From Balneolales bacterium (GTDB lineage: Bacteria > Bacteroidota > Rhodothermia > Balneolales > Natronogracilivirgulaceae), in the NCBI GenBank assembly GCA_007133995.1, contig SLLP01000043.1, positions 1-5,000 on the forward strand: a stretch of 5,000 nucleotides of DNA, given 5' to 3'. Of the stretch, positions 1 through 5,000 are shown piece after piece. A program made the position numbers and the translations under genes. Within the stretch, counting starts at the first letter, position 1. Every line of letters starts with the position of its first letter. Under the pieces are notes generated by a model. It ran no database searches. It worked only from the letters and a program-made list of their open reading frames with translations, and was not told the DNA's origin.

Positions 1-472
1 GTCCGGGGTTCGAAGGGGTCTCCAGGAAAAGCATCCGGGTGTTTTTGCGGATCTCCGGCTCCCATGTTTCCGGTTTTCCGATATCGACATAAGTGTGCGT
101 GATGTTCCAGCGGGGGAGAAGTTGCGTGAGAATCTGGTGTGTGGAGCCGAACACCGACCGGGCCGCCAGTATGTGATCGCCGCTCTCCAGCAGACCGGCG
201 ATGCTGGCAAAAACCGCCGCCATACCGGATGCCGTCGCGATGCCGTCTTCCGCATCCTCCAGAAGGCATATCTTCCGGATGAATTCATCGGTGCTCGGGT
301 TGCTGTACCGGCTGTATACATTGCCCTTGACCTCACCGGCAAACAACGCCTGACCGTGTTCCGCAGAGTCGAAAACGAAGCTGGAAGTGAGGTAGACCGG
401 GACCGAGTGCTCCCGGTGCTGTGATCGTTCAGCCTGTTCGCGGATGGCCCTGGTTTCAAATCTTTTTTTCAT
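1..472 (-). CDS. metZ: O-succinylhomoserine sulfhydrylase-type PLP enzyme (partial, C-terminus off the left edge)
   Basis: This is the N-terminal 157 codons of a Cys/Met-metabolism PLP-dependent enzyme. MetZ-type members make homocysteine from an acylated homoserine and sulfide in the cytoplasm. Seen on translation: ETRAIREQ near residues 6-13, EHSVPVYLTSSFVF at 21-34, YSRYSNPS at 53-60 (the Tyr and Arg normally contact the PLP phosphate of the neighbouring subunit), ATASGMAA at 79-86 (phosphate-binding Gly-Met), FGSTHQ at 108-113 and ETPSNP at 151-156. Phe108 stands where cystathionine gamma-synthases and methionine gamma-lyases usually have the PLP-stacking Tyr; Phe is usual in MetZ, which favours that subgroup. 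The PLP-binding Lys and roughly 240 residues lie outside the window. The ATG at 472 is chosen because GGAG sits 6 nt upstream; an in-frame ATG at 484 has no such site. The start overlaps the upstream kinase gene by 17 bp, so the two are probably translated from one mRNA. The family is secure. The exact acyl donor (succinyl or acetyl) is not. Confidence 0.88.
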   Translation of the reverse strand, partial: MKKRFETRAIREQAERSQHREHSVPVYLTSSFVFDSAEHGQALFAGEVKGNVYSRYSNPSTDEFIRKICLLEDAEDGIATASGMAAVFASIAGLLESGDHILAARSVFGSTHQILTQLLPRWNITHTYVDIGKPETWEPEIRKNTRMLFLETPSNPG

Positions 473-1460
473 GGCTTGCTCCATGGATCGGCTGCTGTAC
501 ACCCTCAGGAACAGGCAGTTCTATGACGATTTTTGTGCCCTTACCCAGTTCGGATTCGATCCACATGTCGCCCTTGAACTGTTGAACGACGTGCAGTGCC
601 TTGGTCAGACCGAACCCGCCGCCCATGGTTCGGATCTCACCGACATTGGATGCGCGATAAGCGTATTCAAAGACAAGCGGAAGCTCCTCTTCTGGAATGC
701 CGATCCCGTTATCGGCAACAACAAATCGCAGGATGCCGGTATGTTGCCGGATACCTGCCTGGATGGTTCCGCCTGGATGGGTGTATTTTCGGGCATTTGA
801 AATGAGATCCCGTATTACATCCTTGAACAGCAACGGCATATCTATGGTACTGCTGTCGGTGTTGTCGATATCCAGGTGCACCAGATAGTCGTTTTTTTCC
901 TTGCAGGCTATGTTTTTGACGATGCGGTATCGGTTGTTGCTGTTTTTTTCCAAGGTGAAGAAGAACTCCTCGTATTCCTTTTTGATCTCATCGATGGTAA
1001 AATGCTGCCACTGGTCTGGTGCAGGTATGCGATCATACAGTTCACGAAGCCGGGCATCCAGAACAGAAAAAACATAATCCAGCAGAGCGCGCGCATCTCT
1101 CACTTCTGAACGTTCCGCCTCATCCAGGGCCTGTTTTTCAAGTGAATGAAGGGTACGTCGGATAACATTTTTGTACTCCCTGACGTGCTCAGGGAAAAAG
1201 ATATCCACCTTTCCCTTACGGGTTTCGTCAGTCAGACCTTTGGTGAGTTGCAGCGCTTCTGCCAAATATGTGTTTTGCCTGCCATCCATGATCAGCAGCT
1301 CAAGCAGCGAATAAATGACATTCACGAGGTTAAGAAACGAATGCATCTCCAGTTCGTTGATCTGTCCCGGAGAAAGATCCTTCAGTGTCGACTCGTAATC
1401 AGGCGTAATTTTTTTCATATGCGGGTTGTCGAAGTGATATTGAAATGATGAAATGTCCAT
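456..1460 (-). CDS. Soluble histidine-kinase-like ATPase with a divergent H-box
   Basis: This is a 334-residue protein with a C-terminal HATPase_c domain. Seen: the N-box DLISNARKYT at 218-227 (Asn222), the G1 box VADNGIGIP at 248-256, an F-box-like FEYAYRAS at 264-271, and the G2 box MGGGFGLTKA at 279-288, followed by MWIESELGKGTKIVIELP (299-316). The candidate phosphoacceptor is His40 in EMHSFLNLVNVI, where Ser replaces the acidic residue that usually follows the His in HisKA domains. His40 and Asn222 are about 180 residues apart, longer than the roughly 110 usual for HisKA kinases. The interval contains charged helical sequence (about 91-147). No transmembrane helix, signal peptide, PAS, GAF or receiver domain is visible, so the protein is probably cytoplasmic and may sense through a partner. 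The start is uncertain: ATG at 1460 is chosen, but TTG at 1484 (342 aa) and ATG at 1418 are in frame, and none has a clear Shine-Dalgarno. The 3' end overlaps metZ. No response regulator is in the window. An ATP-binding scaffold or anti-sigma-like role is an alternative. Confidence 0.82.
   Translation of the reverse strand: MDISSFQYHFDNPHMKKITPDYESTLKDLSPGQINELEMHSFLNLVNVIYSLLELLIMDGRQNTYLAEALQLTKGLTDETRKGKVDIFFPEHVREYKNVIRRTLHSLEKQALDEAERSEVRDARALLDYVFSVLDARLRELYDRIPAPDQWQHFTIDEIKKEYEEFFFTLEKNSNNRYRIVKNIACKEKNDYLVHLDIDNTDSSTIDMPLLFKDVIRDLISNARKYTHPGGTIQAGIRQHTGILRFVVADNGIGIPEEELPLVFEYAYRASNVGEIRTMGGGFGLTKALHVVQQFKGDMWIESELGKGTKIVIELPVPEGVQQPIHGASHEKKI
479..482 (-). promoter_or_regulatory. 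Ribosome binding site of metZ inside the kinase gene
   Basis: The minus strand reads ATGGAGCAAGCCATG. GGAG lies 6 nt before the ATG at 472, and decides that start over the in-frame ATG at 484. The site is within the last codons of the upstream kinase gene, which fits translational coupling. Confidence 0.6.
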
Positions 1461-1462
1461 GA

Positions 1463-1478
1463 CCGGGCAAAGCCCCGG
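1463..1478 (-). promoter_or_regulatory. GC-rich hairpin against the kinase start codon
   Basis: The minus strand reads CCGGGGCTTTGCCCGG. It can form a stem CCGGG/CCCGG with a 6-nt loop, or six pairs with one bulged G. It ends 2 nt before the ATG at 1460, so in mRNA it would cover the region a ribosome must bind. No T-run follows, so it is not a terminator. A regulatory effect is inferred, not shown. If the true start is the TTG at 1484, this is simply coding sequence. Confidence 0.35.
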
Positions 1479-1491
1479 AAACAAAGACGCA

Positions 1492-1548
1492 TGTTTAAAA
1501 ACGCCATGGACATTCTATGTGACGATATGAATCATAAAGTTTTAAACA
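1492..1548. repeat. Perfect 9-bp inverted repeat TGTTTAAAA / TTTTAAACA in the kinase upstream region
   Basis: TGTTTAAAA at 1492-1500 and its exact reverse complement TTTTAAACA at 1540-1548 are separated by 39 bp, in the gap between the osmC and kinase genes. Each arm contains the self-complementary core TTTAAA. The pair flanks a TATGAT on the minus strand (1531-1536), which would be a good -10 box, although no matching -35 is seen at 16-18 bp. The arms could be paired operator half-sites or chance AT-rich sequence. Confidence 0.35.
1531..1536 (-). promoter_or_regulatory. Possible -10 box for the kinase-metZ transcript
   Basis: TATGAT on the minus strand matches the sigma-70 consensus TATAAT at five of six positions and lies about 70 bp upstream of the kinase ATG. 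No convincing -35 hexamer is spaced correctly, so this is a weak candidate. If it is not real, the kinase and metZ would be read from the osmC promoter. Confidence 0.22.
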
Positions 1549-1587
1549 GATGAAATGCTGTTTGTGACAGGTTTTGCCGGGGTGTGT

Positions 1588-1613
1588 CAAAAAAGTCGAG
1601 ATCGATCACTCGA
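1588..1613 (-). terminator. Weak terminator-like hairpin at the end of the osmC gene
   Basis: On the minus strand, TCGAG, an 8-nt loop and CTCGA are followed one base later by six T residues. The stem is only 5 bp, and the hairpin overlaps the osmC stop codon (TGA within the loop). Such a structure could give partial termination between the osmC and kinase genes. It is too weak to separate the transcripts with confidence. Confidence 0.3.
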
Positions 1614-2019
1614 TCGTGTATTCCCATTTTATTTTAGCGGTTTTTTCAACGATTTTGGCAACCGAGCAGTATGTTTCCATGGAAAGGTTCACCGCGCGCT
1701 CCACTTTTTTTTCATTCAGATCGCCTTTCAGGAAGAAATGGAAATGGATGTCGGTAAACAGTGCCGGGGTTTTGTCCTTTTCGCGTTCGGCATCCACTTC
1801 GATTCGGAAATCCTCGACGTACTGGCGCTGCTTTCTGAGGATGTCCAGCACATCCATGGAGCTGCAACCCGCCATGCTCATCAGCAGCACTTCCATCGGG
1901 CGCGCGGCCTTGTCTGATCCGCCGATTTTAGGAGCACCGTCCATTTCAATTTTATTGCCCAGTTCGTTTGAAGCCTCCAGGTGAAAGGCGTTGTCAATTC
2001 GCTTCAGTTGGATTTTCAT
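1606..2019 (-). CDS. OsmC family protein (YhfA-like)
   Basis: This is a complete 137-residue protein of normal length for the small OsmC family, whose characterised members (OsmC, Ohr) reduce hydroperoxides using a pair of cysteines; the YhfA-like branch has no firmly known substrate. Seen: RPMEVLLMSMAGCSSMDVL (40-58), with the first conserved cysteine at Cys52 at the start of the central helix, and ETYCSVAKIV (115-124), with the second cysteine at Cys118. Both redox cysteines are therefore present. The IGGSDKAARPME segment before the helix is typical of the family. No signal peptide is seen, so it is cytoplasmic. The ATG at 2019 gives a start aligned with the family; no clear Shine-Dalgarno precedes it. 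It is transcribed away from the symporter and lies 145 bp before the kinase on the same strand, possibly in one transcript. Family assignment is strong. Peroxidase activity is inferred only from the cysteines. Confidence 0.93.
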   Translation of the reverse strand: MKIQLKRIDNAFHLEASNELGNKIEMDGAPKIGGSDKAARPMEVLLMSMAGCSSMDVLDILRKQRQYVEDFRIEVDAEREKDKTPALFTDIHFHFFLKGDLNEKKVERAVNLSMETYCSVAKIVEKTAKIKWEYTIE

Positions 2020-2060
2020 GTAACGTGATTCAGGTTTTAATTTTCAATGTTTTCAGATCG

Positions 2061-2088
2061 TTGAATCCGGACAAGATACACATATATC
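2061..2088 (+). promoter_or_regulatory. Candidate promoter for the symporter gene
   Basis: TTGAAT and TATATC with a 16-bp spacer each match four of six bases of the -35 and -10 consensus. The start of transcription would give a leader of roughly 65-70 nt that includes the inverted repeat at 2104-2128. The match is weak, and the lineage may use a different promoter consensus. Confidence 0.25.
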
Positions 2089-2103
2089 CAATCCGATGCC
2101 GGT

Positions 2104-2128
2104 TTGCTATTGCTTCGATTAATGGCAA
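2104..2128. repeat. Imperfect inverted repeat upstream of the symporter
   Basis: TTGCTATT (2104-2111) and AATGGCAA (2121-2128) are inverted with a 9-bp spacer. All 8 positions pair if one G-T wobble is allowed. It sits 33 bp before the symporter ATG and could be a regulator binding site or a leader hairpin. No T-run follows that would make it a terminator. Confidence 0.35.
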
Positions 2129-2161
2129 TATTTAAGGTTGTCCTGACAAACTATCCAACCA

Positions 2162-3634
2162 ATGAATATTGTAGATTTAGCGGTTTTTGTTCTTTATTTC
2201 GCCATCATTCTGGGCATCGGTTTTTACTTTTACTTCCGGAACAAGGGTGCTGAGGAGTACTATATCGGCGGTCGCAAGATGGGGTACAAGCACGTCGGCC
2301 TGTCCGTGGTGGCGACCGATGTCGGAGGGGGCTTTTCCATTGGTCTGGGCGGCCTCGGATTTCTTATGGGCATATCCGGGTCCTGGATGCTTTTCACCGG
2401 TCTTGTAGGTGCCTGGATGGCCGCCGTTTTTCTCATCCCCAAAGTGAAAAACCTCTCCACCGAACAGGGTTTTTTCACCATGCCGGAAGTATTCAGCCAC
2501 TTTTTCAATGCCCGTGTGGCTCTACTGGCCGGTATTGTATCCGCCATCGGATATGTTGGCTTCAGCAGTTCGCAGATGCTTGCCGGAGCCCGCCTGGCCT
2601 CGTCCTCATTTGACGGGATGAGTCTGGATGCCGCATTGTACCTGATGGCCTTTATCATTATTGTCTACACCGTGATGGGCGGTATCAAGGCGGTAATCTA
2701 TACCGATACGTTTCAATGGATACTGCTGCTGGGCGGACTCATTTTTGTAGGGATACCGGTCAGCTATTTTGCTGTCGGCGGAATAGAGGTGATCCGGGAG
2801 ACGGTAGAACCTGAGATGCTGTCACTGCGCAATATCTCCTGGCAGCAGCTGGTCAATTGGGGCATCACTATCCTGCCCATCTGGTTTGTCGGTATGACGC
2901 TCTACCAGCGCATCTATGCCACCCGAAATGAAAGGGACGCCCAGAAAGCCTGGTACCTGGCCGGACTGCTGGAATGGCCCATCATGGCGTTTATGGGAGT
3001 TTCGCTTGGACTGTTTGCCAAAGTTGCCGCCGAGCAGGGCATGTTTGCCTACATGGGTTACGAAATGGCCGCTCAGATGCACCATGAAGAGGGCCTGCCC
3101 ATGTTGCTGCGAACAGTCTTGCCGGTCGGATTGATGGGGCTGATGATGTCTGCCTACTTTTCGGCGATCATGTCCACGGCCGACAGCTGTCTGGTAGCCG
3201 CATCCGGCAACGTGACAACGGATATCATCGAAAAAGTGTTTGGTGTAGATACAAGCAAAATATCCATGATCCGGCTGTCGCAGCTCGTCACTTTGGCATT
3301 GGGCCTGCTTGCGTTTCTGCTGGCGGCGTTATTCGATACGGTGCTGCAGATTATGCTCTATTCGTATGCCTTTATGGTATCTGCGCTGTTGGTGCCGATT
3401 GTTGGCGGCATCTACTGGAAGCGCAGCAGCAACTCAGCGGCCTGGTGGTCCATGATCACCGGCGGTGCACTCACGCTGGGTTTGACCCTGCTGTCAGACG
3501 ACAGCCTGCCTTTTCATGTTCCCTATCAGTTTTCGATGCCCCTGGGACTGGATCCCATCATTTTCGGACTGACGGCATCATTTGCCGTATTTGTGACATT
3601 TTCATTCGCATTCCCGGACAGGAGCAATGCATGA
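2162..3634 (+). CDS. Sodium:solute symporter (SSS family, PutP-like)
   Basis: This complete 490-residue inner-membrane protein couples solute uptake to the sodium gradient. About 13 hydrophobic segments are visible (roughly 4-24, 44-65, 70-92, 119-138, 155-173, 183-205, 232-245, 263-285, 315-340, 372-391, 397-417, 427-445, 464-484), the usual number for the family. YYIGGRKMG (33-41) and the signature GGIKAVIYTDTFQ (173-185) are typical. By eye against E. coli PutP, Ser48 and Asp53 in LSVVATDVGG correspond to PutP Ser50 and Asp55, and Ser338-Thr339 in AIMSTADSC correspond to Ser340-Thr341, so sodium-site residues are kept; PutP Ser57 is Gly55 here. This alignment is from memory. The substrate is unknown: the family carries proline, pantothenate, sugars, sialic acid and other solutes. 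The ATG at 2162 places the first helix right at the N-terminus, but no Shine-Dalgarno is seen. The racemase and acetyltransferase genes follow on the same strand, hinting at an amino acid or derivative. Confidence 0.93.
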   Translation: MNIVDLAVFVLYFAIILGIGFYFYFRNKGAEEYYIGGRKMGYKHVGLSVVATDVGGGFSIGLGGLGFLMGISGSWMLFTGLVGAWMAAVFLIPKVKNLSTEQGFFTMPEVFSHFFNARVALLAGIVSAIGYVGFSSSQMLAGARLASSSFDGMSLDAALYLMAFIIIVYTVMGGIKAVIYTDTFQWILLLGGLIFVGIPVSYFAVGGIEVIRETVEPEMLSLRNISWQQLVNWGITILPIWFVGMTLYQRIYATRNERDAQKAWYLAGLLEWPIMAFMGVSLGLFAKVAAEQGMFAYMGYEMAAQMHHEEGLPMLLRTVLPVGLMGLMMSAYFSAIMSTADSCLVAASGNVTTDIIEKVFGVDTSKISMIRLSQLVTLALGLLAFLLAALFDTVLQIMLYSYAFMVSALLVPIVGGIYWKRSSNSAAWWSMITGGALTLGLTLLSDDSLPFHVPYQFSMPLGLDPIIFGLTASFAVFVTFSFAFPDRSNA

Positions 3635-3720
3635 CAAACCACTTGATATGATGAAAGCGGCTGTTGTATTACTGAATGCAGAAATTTTCATTCTCAATTA
3701 CATATATCGCCATCACTTAA
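3635..3720 (+). promoter_or_regulatory. Short gap between the symporter and acetyltransferase genes
   Basis: These 86 bp hold no gene and no convincing terminator. GAATG (3674-3678) and CATTC (3689-3693) can pair, but no T-run follows. ACATATATC at 3700-3708 is identical to a 9-mer at 2080-2088 in front of the symporter. Either a weak internal promoter or simple read-through is possible. Confidence 0.3.
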
Positions 3721-4182
3721 ATGATTACCATGCAGCAAAACTTTACTACTGAAACCCTCACCCCGGAAAATTACAGAAACTCATCTGTGACGCCGGAAAT
3801 GATCGTTGATTTTCTTCACGAGCATCTGGACAAGTTCCGCGATCCCAAAAACGAAATTATGAACTGCCTGGACTATGCGCTGGGCAGAATTGAAGGCCGC
3901 AAAGGATTTATCATGCTTGCAAAAGAGGATAATGAAGTTCTTGGTGTGGTCGTTGTTTGTGAAACAGGAATGAGTGGATTTGTACCGGAAAACCTCCTGG
4001 TCTATATTGCAGTAGATCAGAAAACCCGGGGACGCGGCATTGGAAAGATCCTGATAGAAAAGGTGATCGAAACTGCCCGGGGTGATATCGCACTTCATGT
4101 GGAGCCCGATAACCCCGCCCTGCGTTTATATCAGCGTGCAGGCTTTACCAATAAATACCTTGAAATGAGGTACAGGAAGTAG
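3721..4182 (+). CDS. GNAT family N-acetyltransferase
   Basis: This is a complete 153-residue cytoplasmic protein. GNAT enzymes move an acetyl group from acetyl-CoA to an amine. Seen: beta-strand VLGVVVV (73-79), the beta4 strand LLVYIAVD (92-99) leading into the acetyl-CoA pyrophosphate loop KTRGRGIG (101-108, matching R-x-x-G-x-G), and the motif-B region HVEPDNPALRLYQRAGF (126-142), with Asn131 and the catalytic-type Tyr137 in their usual places. The N-terminal 60 residues are mostly helical and probably shape the acceptor site; nothing there identifies the acceptor. ATG at 3721 is used, but an in-frame ATG at 3730 is equally possible because neither has a Shine-Dalgarno. The stop is 2 bp before the racemase ATG, so the two genes are almost certainly one operon, and the acceptor may be an amino acid handled by that racemase. 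Confidence 0.9.
   Translation: MITMQQNFTTETLTPENYRNSSVTPEMIVDFLHEHLDKFRDPKNEIMNCLDYALGRIEGRKGFIMLAKEDNEVLGVVVVCETGMSGFVPENLLVYIAVDQKTRGRGIGKILIEKVIETARGDIALHVEPDNPALRLYQRAGFTNKYLEMRYRK
4174..4177 (+). promoter_or_regulatory. Ribosome binding site of the racemase gene
   Basis: AGGA, within AGGAAG, lies 7 nt before the ATG at 4185, inside the last codons of the acetyltransferase gene. It supports this start and translational coupling of the two genes. Confidence 0.55.
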
Positions 4183-4184
4183 CC

Positions 4185-5000
4185 ATGGCATATCTAAAGC
4201 TTTACCGCGAGAAACTTAAACACAACTATGAGTTTCTGCAGAATCTTTTCCAGGATCACGATATTGAATGGGGCGTGGTCACCAAGCTCTTTTGCGGAAA
4301 TGAAGCGTATATCCGCGAAGTGATCAATCTCGGAGCACGGGAGATACACGATTCGCGCGTCAGCAATCTTAAGGTGGTCAAAAGCATCGATCCGAATGTG
4401 CAGACCGTCTACATCAAGCCCCCACCCAAAAAGTATATCAAGGATGTTGTAGAGTATGCCGATGTAAGTTTCAACACGGAACTGGCCACCATCCGGTTGC
4501 TCTCCGATGAGGCGGTCAAACAGAATCGCAAGCACATGATCATCATCATGATTGAAATGGGGGATTTGCGTGAAGGGGTGATGCGTGAAGAAGTCGTCGA
4601 TTTTTACGGGGAGATCTTCAAGCTGCCGAACATTGAGGTGATCGGACTCGGAACCAACCTGAACTGTCTTCACGGGGTGATGCCCAGCTCGGACAAGCTC
4701 ATTCAGCTGGCCCTCTACAAGCAGATCATCGATCTCAAGTTCAACCGCAGCATCCGTTGGGTTTCCGGCGGAACCACCGTCGTGCTGCCACTGATTCTGC
4801 GCGGCGACCTGCCCGACAGCGTGAACCATTTTCGCATTGGCGAAGCGCTGTATTTCGGGATTGACCTGTTCAGCGGCAAAACGATCGAAGGAATGGAACC
4901 CTCGGTGCTCGAGTTGTTTGCACAGGTGATCGAAATCCATGAAAAACCGTTGGTGCCCAGTGGAGAGATGGCCGCCAATCCGCAGGGTGATACCATGGAA
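4185..5000 (+). CDS. Alanine/ornithine racemase family PLP enzyme (partial, C-terminus off the right edge)
   Basis: These 272 codons run open to the window edge. The protein has the N-terminal PLP-barrel fold of alanine racemases (fold type III). Seen: VTKLFCGNE (32-40), where Lys34 is the expected PLP-binding lysine; IHDSRVSNL (54-62); MGDLREGVM (125-133); IGLGTNLNC (153-161); WVSGGTT (192-198); and FRIGEALYFG (216-225), which supplies the phosphate-binding loop. This pattern, in particular GDLREG, GTNLNC and SGG, resembles clostridial ornithine racemase and related 'alanine racemase domain' proteins rather than the cell-wall alanine racemases Alr and DadX. That comparison is from memory. 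The family is about 350 residues, so perhaps 80-100 residues are missing. The start follows the acetyltransferase stop by 2 bp and has an AGGA site. The amino acid substrate cannot be told from sequence; ornithine, another basic amino acid or a serine/alanine-type substrate are all possible. A long open frame on the opposite strand (4194-4940) is a shadow. Confidence 0.88.
   Translation, partial: MAYLKLYREKLKHNYEFLQNLFQDHDIEWGVVTKLFCGNEAYIREVINLGAREIHDSRVSNLKVVKSIDPNVQTVYIKPPPKKYIKDVVEYADVSFNTELATIRLLSDEAVKQNRKHMIIIMIEMGDLREGVMREEVVDFYGEIFKLPNIEVIGLGTNLNCLHGVMPSSDKLIQLALYKQIIDLKFNRSIRWVSGGTTVVLPLILRGDLPDSVNHFRIGEALYFGIDLFSGKTIEGMEPSVLELFAQVIEIHEKPLVPSGEMAANPQGDTME

Larger units (their letters stand above)
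2020..2161. promoter_or_regulatory. Divergent promoter region between the osmC and symporter genes
   Basis: This 142-bp AT-rich gap separates two genes pointing away from each other, so it must hold a promoter for each unless transcription enters from elsewhere. No open reading frame of note is present. For the plus strand, TTGAAT (2061-2066) and TATATC (2083-2088), 16 bp apart, are a mediocre sigma-70-like pair. No persuasive pair was found for the osmC direction. Confidence 0.6.

Noticed and set aside
95..424. Plus-strand open frame of 109 codons at the left end
   Set aside because: It is antisense to the metZ reading frame, which has unmistakable PLP-enzyme motifs and runs off the window edge.
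1585..1590. Perfect TTGACA on the minus strand as a -35 box for the kinase gene
   Set aside because: No TATAAT-like hexamer follows at 16-18 bp (the sequence there is TCACAA), and the TTGA comes from the T-run after the osmC hairpin.
1574..1984. Two plus-strand open frames opposite the osmC gene (about 120-136 codons)
   Set aside because: The minus strand encodes a full-length OsmC protein with both conserved cysteines. The plus-strand products are low-complexity and match no family.
2177..2658. Minus-strand open frames within the symporter gene
   Set aside because: They lie opposite the well-supported transmembrane coding frame and show no domain of their own.
3674..3693. Possible terminator hairpin GAATG/CATTC after the symporter
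   Set aside because: The stem is five mostly AT pairs with a 10-nt loop, and no T-run follows.
4194..4940. Long open frame of 248 codons on the minus strand
   Set aside because: It lies wholly antisense to the racemase, whose plus-strand translation carries clear family motifs. The minus-strand product shows no recognisable domain and has the composition of a shadow frame.

Overview
This 5 kb window is bacterial chromosome holding six protein genes in two divergently oriented groups. The genes at both edges are cut off. GC content looks moderate, at about 50%. Most starts lack a strong Shine-Dalgarno sequence. The OsmC protein and the symporter read like Bacteroidota or Balneolota/Rhodothermota-type proteins. 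This taxonomic placement is an inference from general sequence character, not a demonstrated assignment.

Left group, minus strand, positions 2019 down to 1: an OsmC/YhfA-type protein (1606-2019) is followed after about 145 bp by a soluble histidine-kinase-like protein with no transmembrane or recognised sensory domain (456-1460). Its end overlaps by 17 bp the start of a PLP-dependent homoserine sulfhydrylase of the MetZ type (472 down to beyond position 1). The kinase and metZ are almost certainly co-transcribed. The kinase has a normal ATP-binding domain but an unusual H-box, and no response regulator is visible nearby. The gap between osmC and the kinase holds a weak terminator-like hairpin, a 9-bp inverted repeat and a GC-rich hairpin lying against the kinase start codon.

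Right group, plus strand, positions 2162 to 5000: a 13-helix sodium:solute symporter of the PutP-like SSS family (2162-3634), a GNAT N-acetyltransferase (3721-4182), and, 2 bp later, an alanine/ornithine-racemase-family PLP enzyme (4185 to beyond 5000). The acetyltransferase and racemase look like an operon. The symporter is 86 bp upstream on the same strand and may belong to the same unit. Together they suggest uptake and stereochemical conversion or N-acetylation of an amino acid or related small molecule, but the substrate cannot be read from the sequence.

The divergent 142-bp region (2020-2161) must contain the promoters for the osmC and symporter genes. It includes an imperfect 8-bp inverted repeat just upstream of the symporter. 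No tRNA, rRNA, CRISPR array, insertion sequence or phage feature was seen. The most notable point is the histidine-kinase/metZ overlap with the kinase's divergent catalytic box. Nothing here clearly amounts to an undescribed system.
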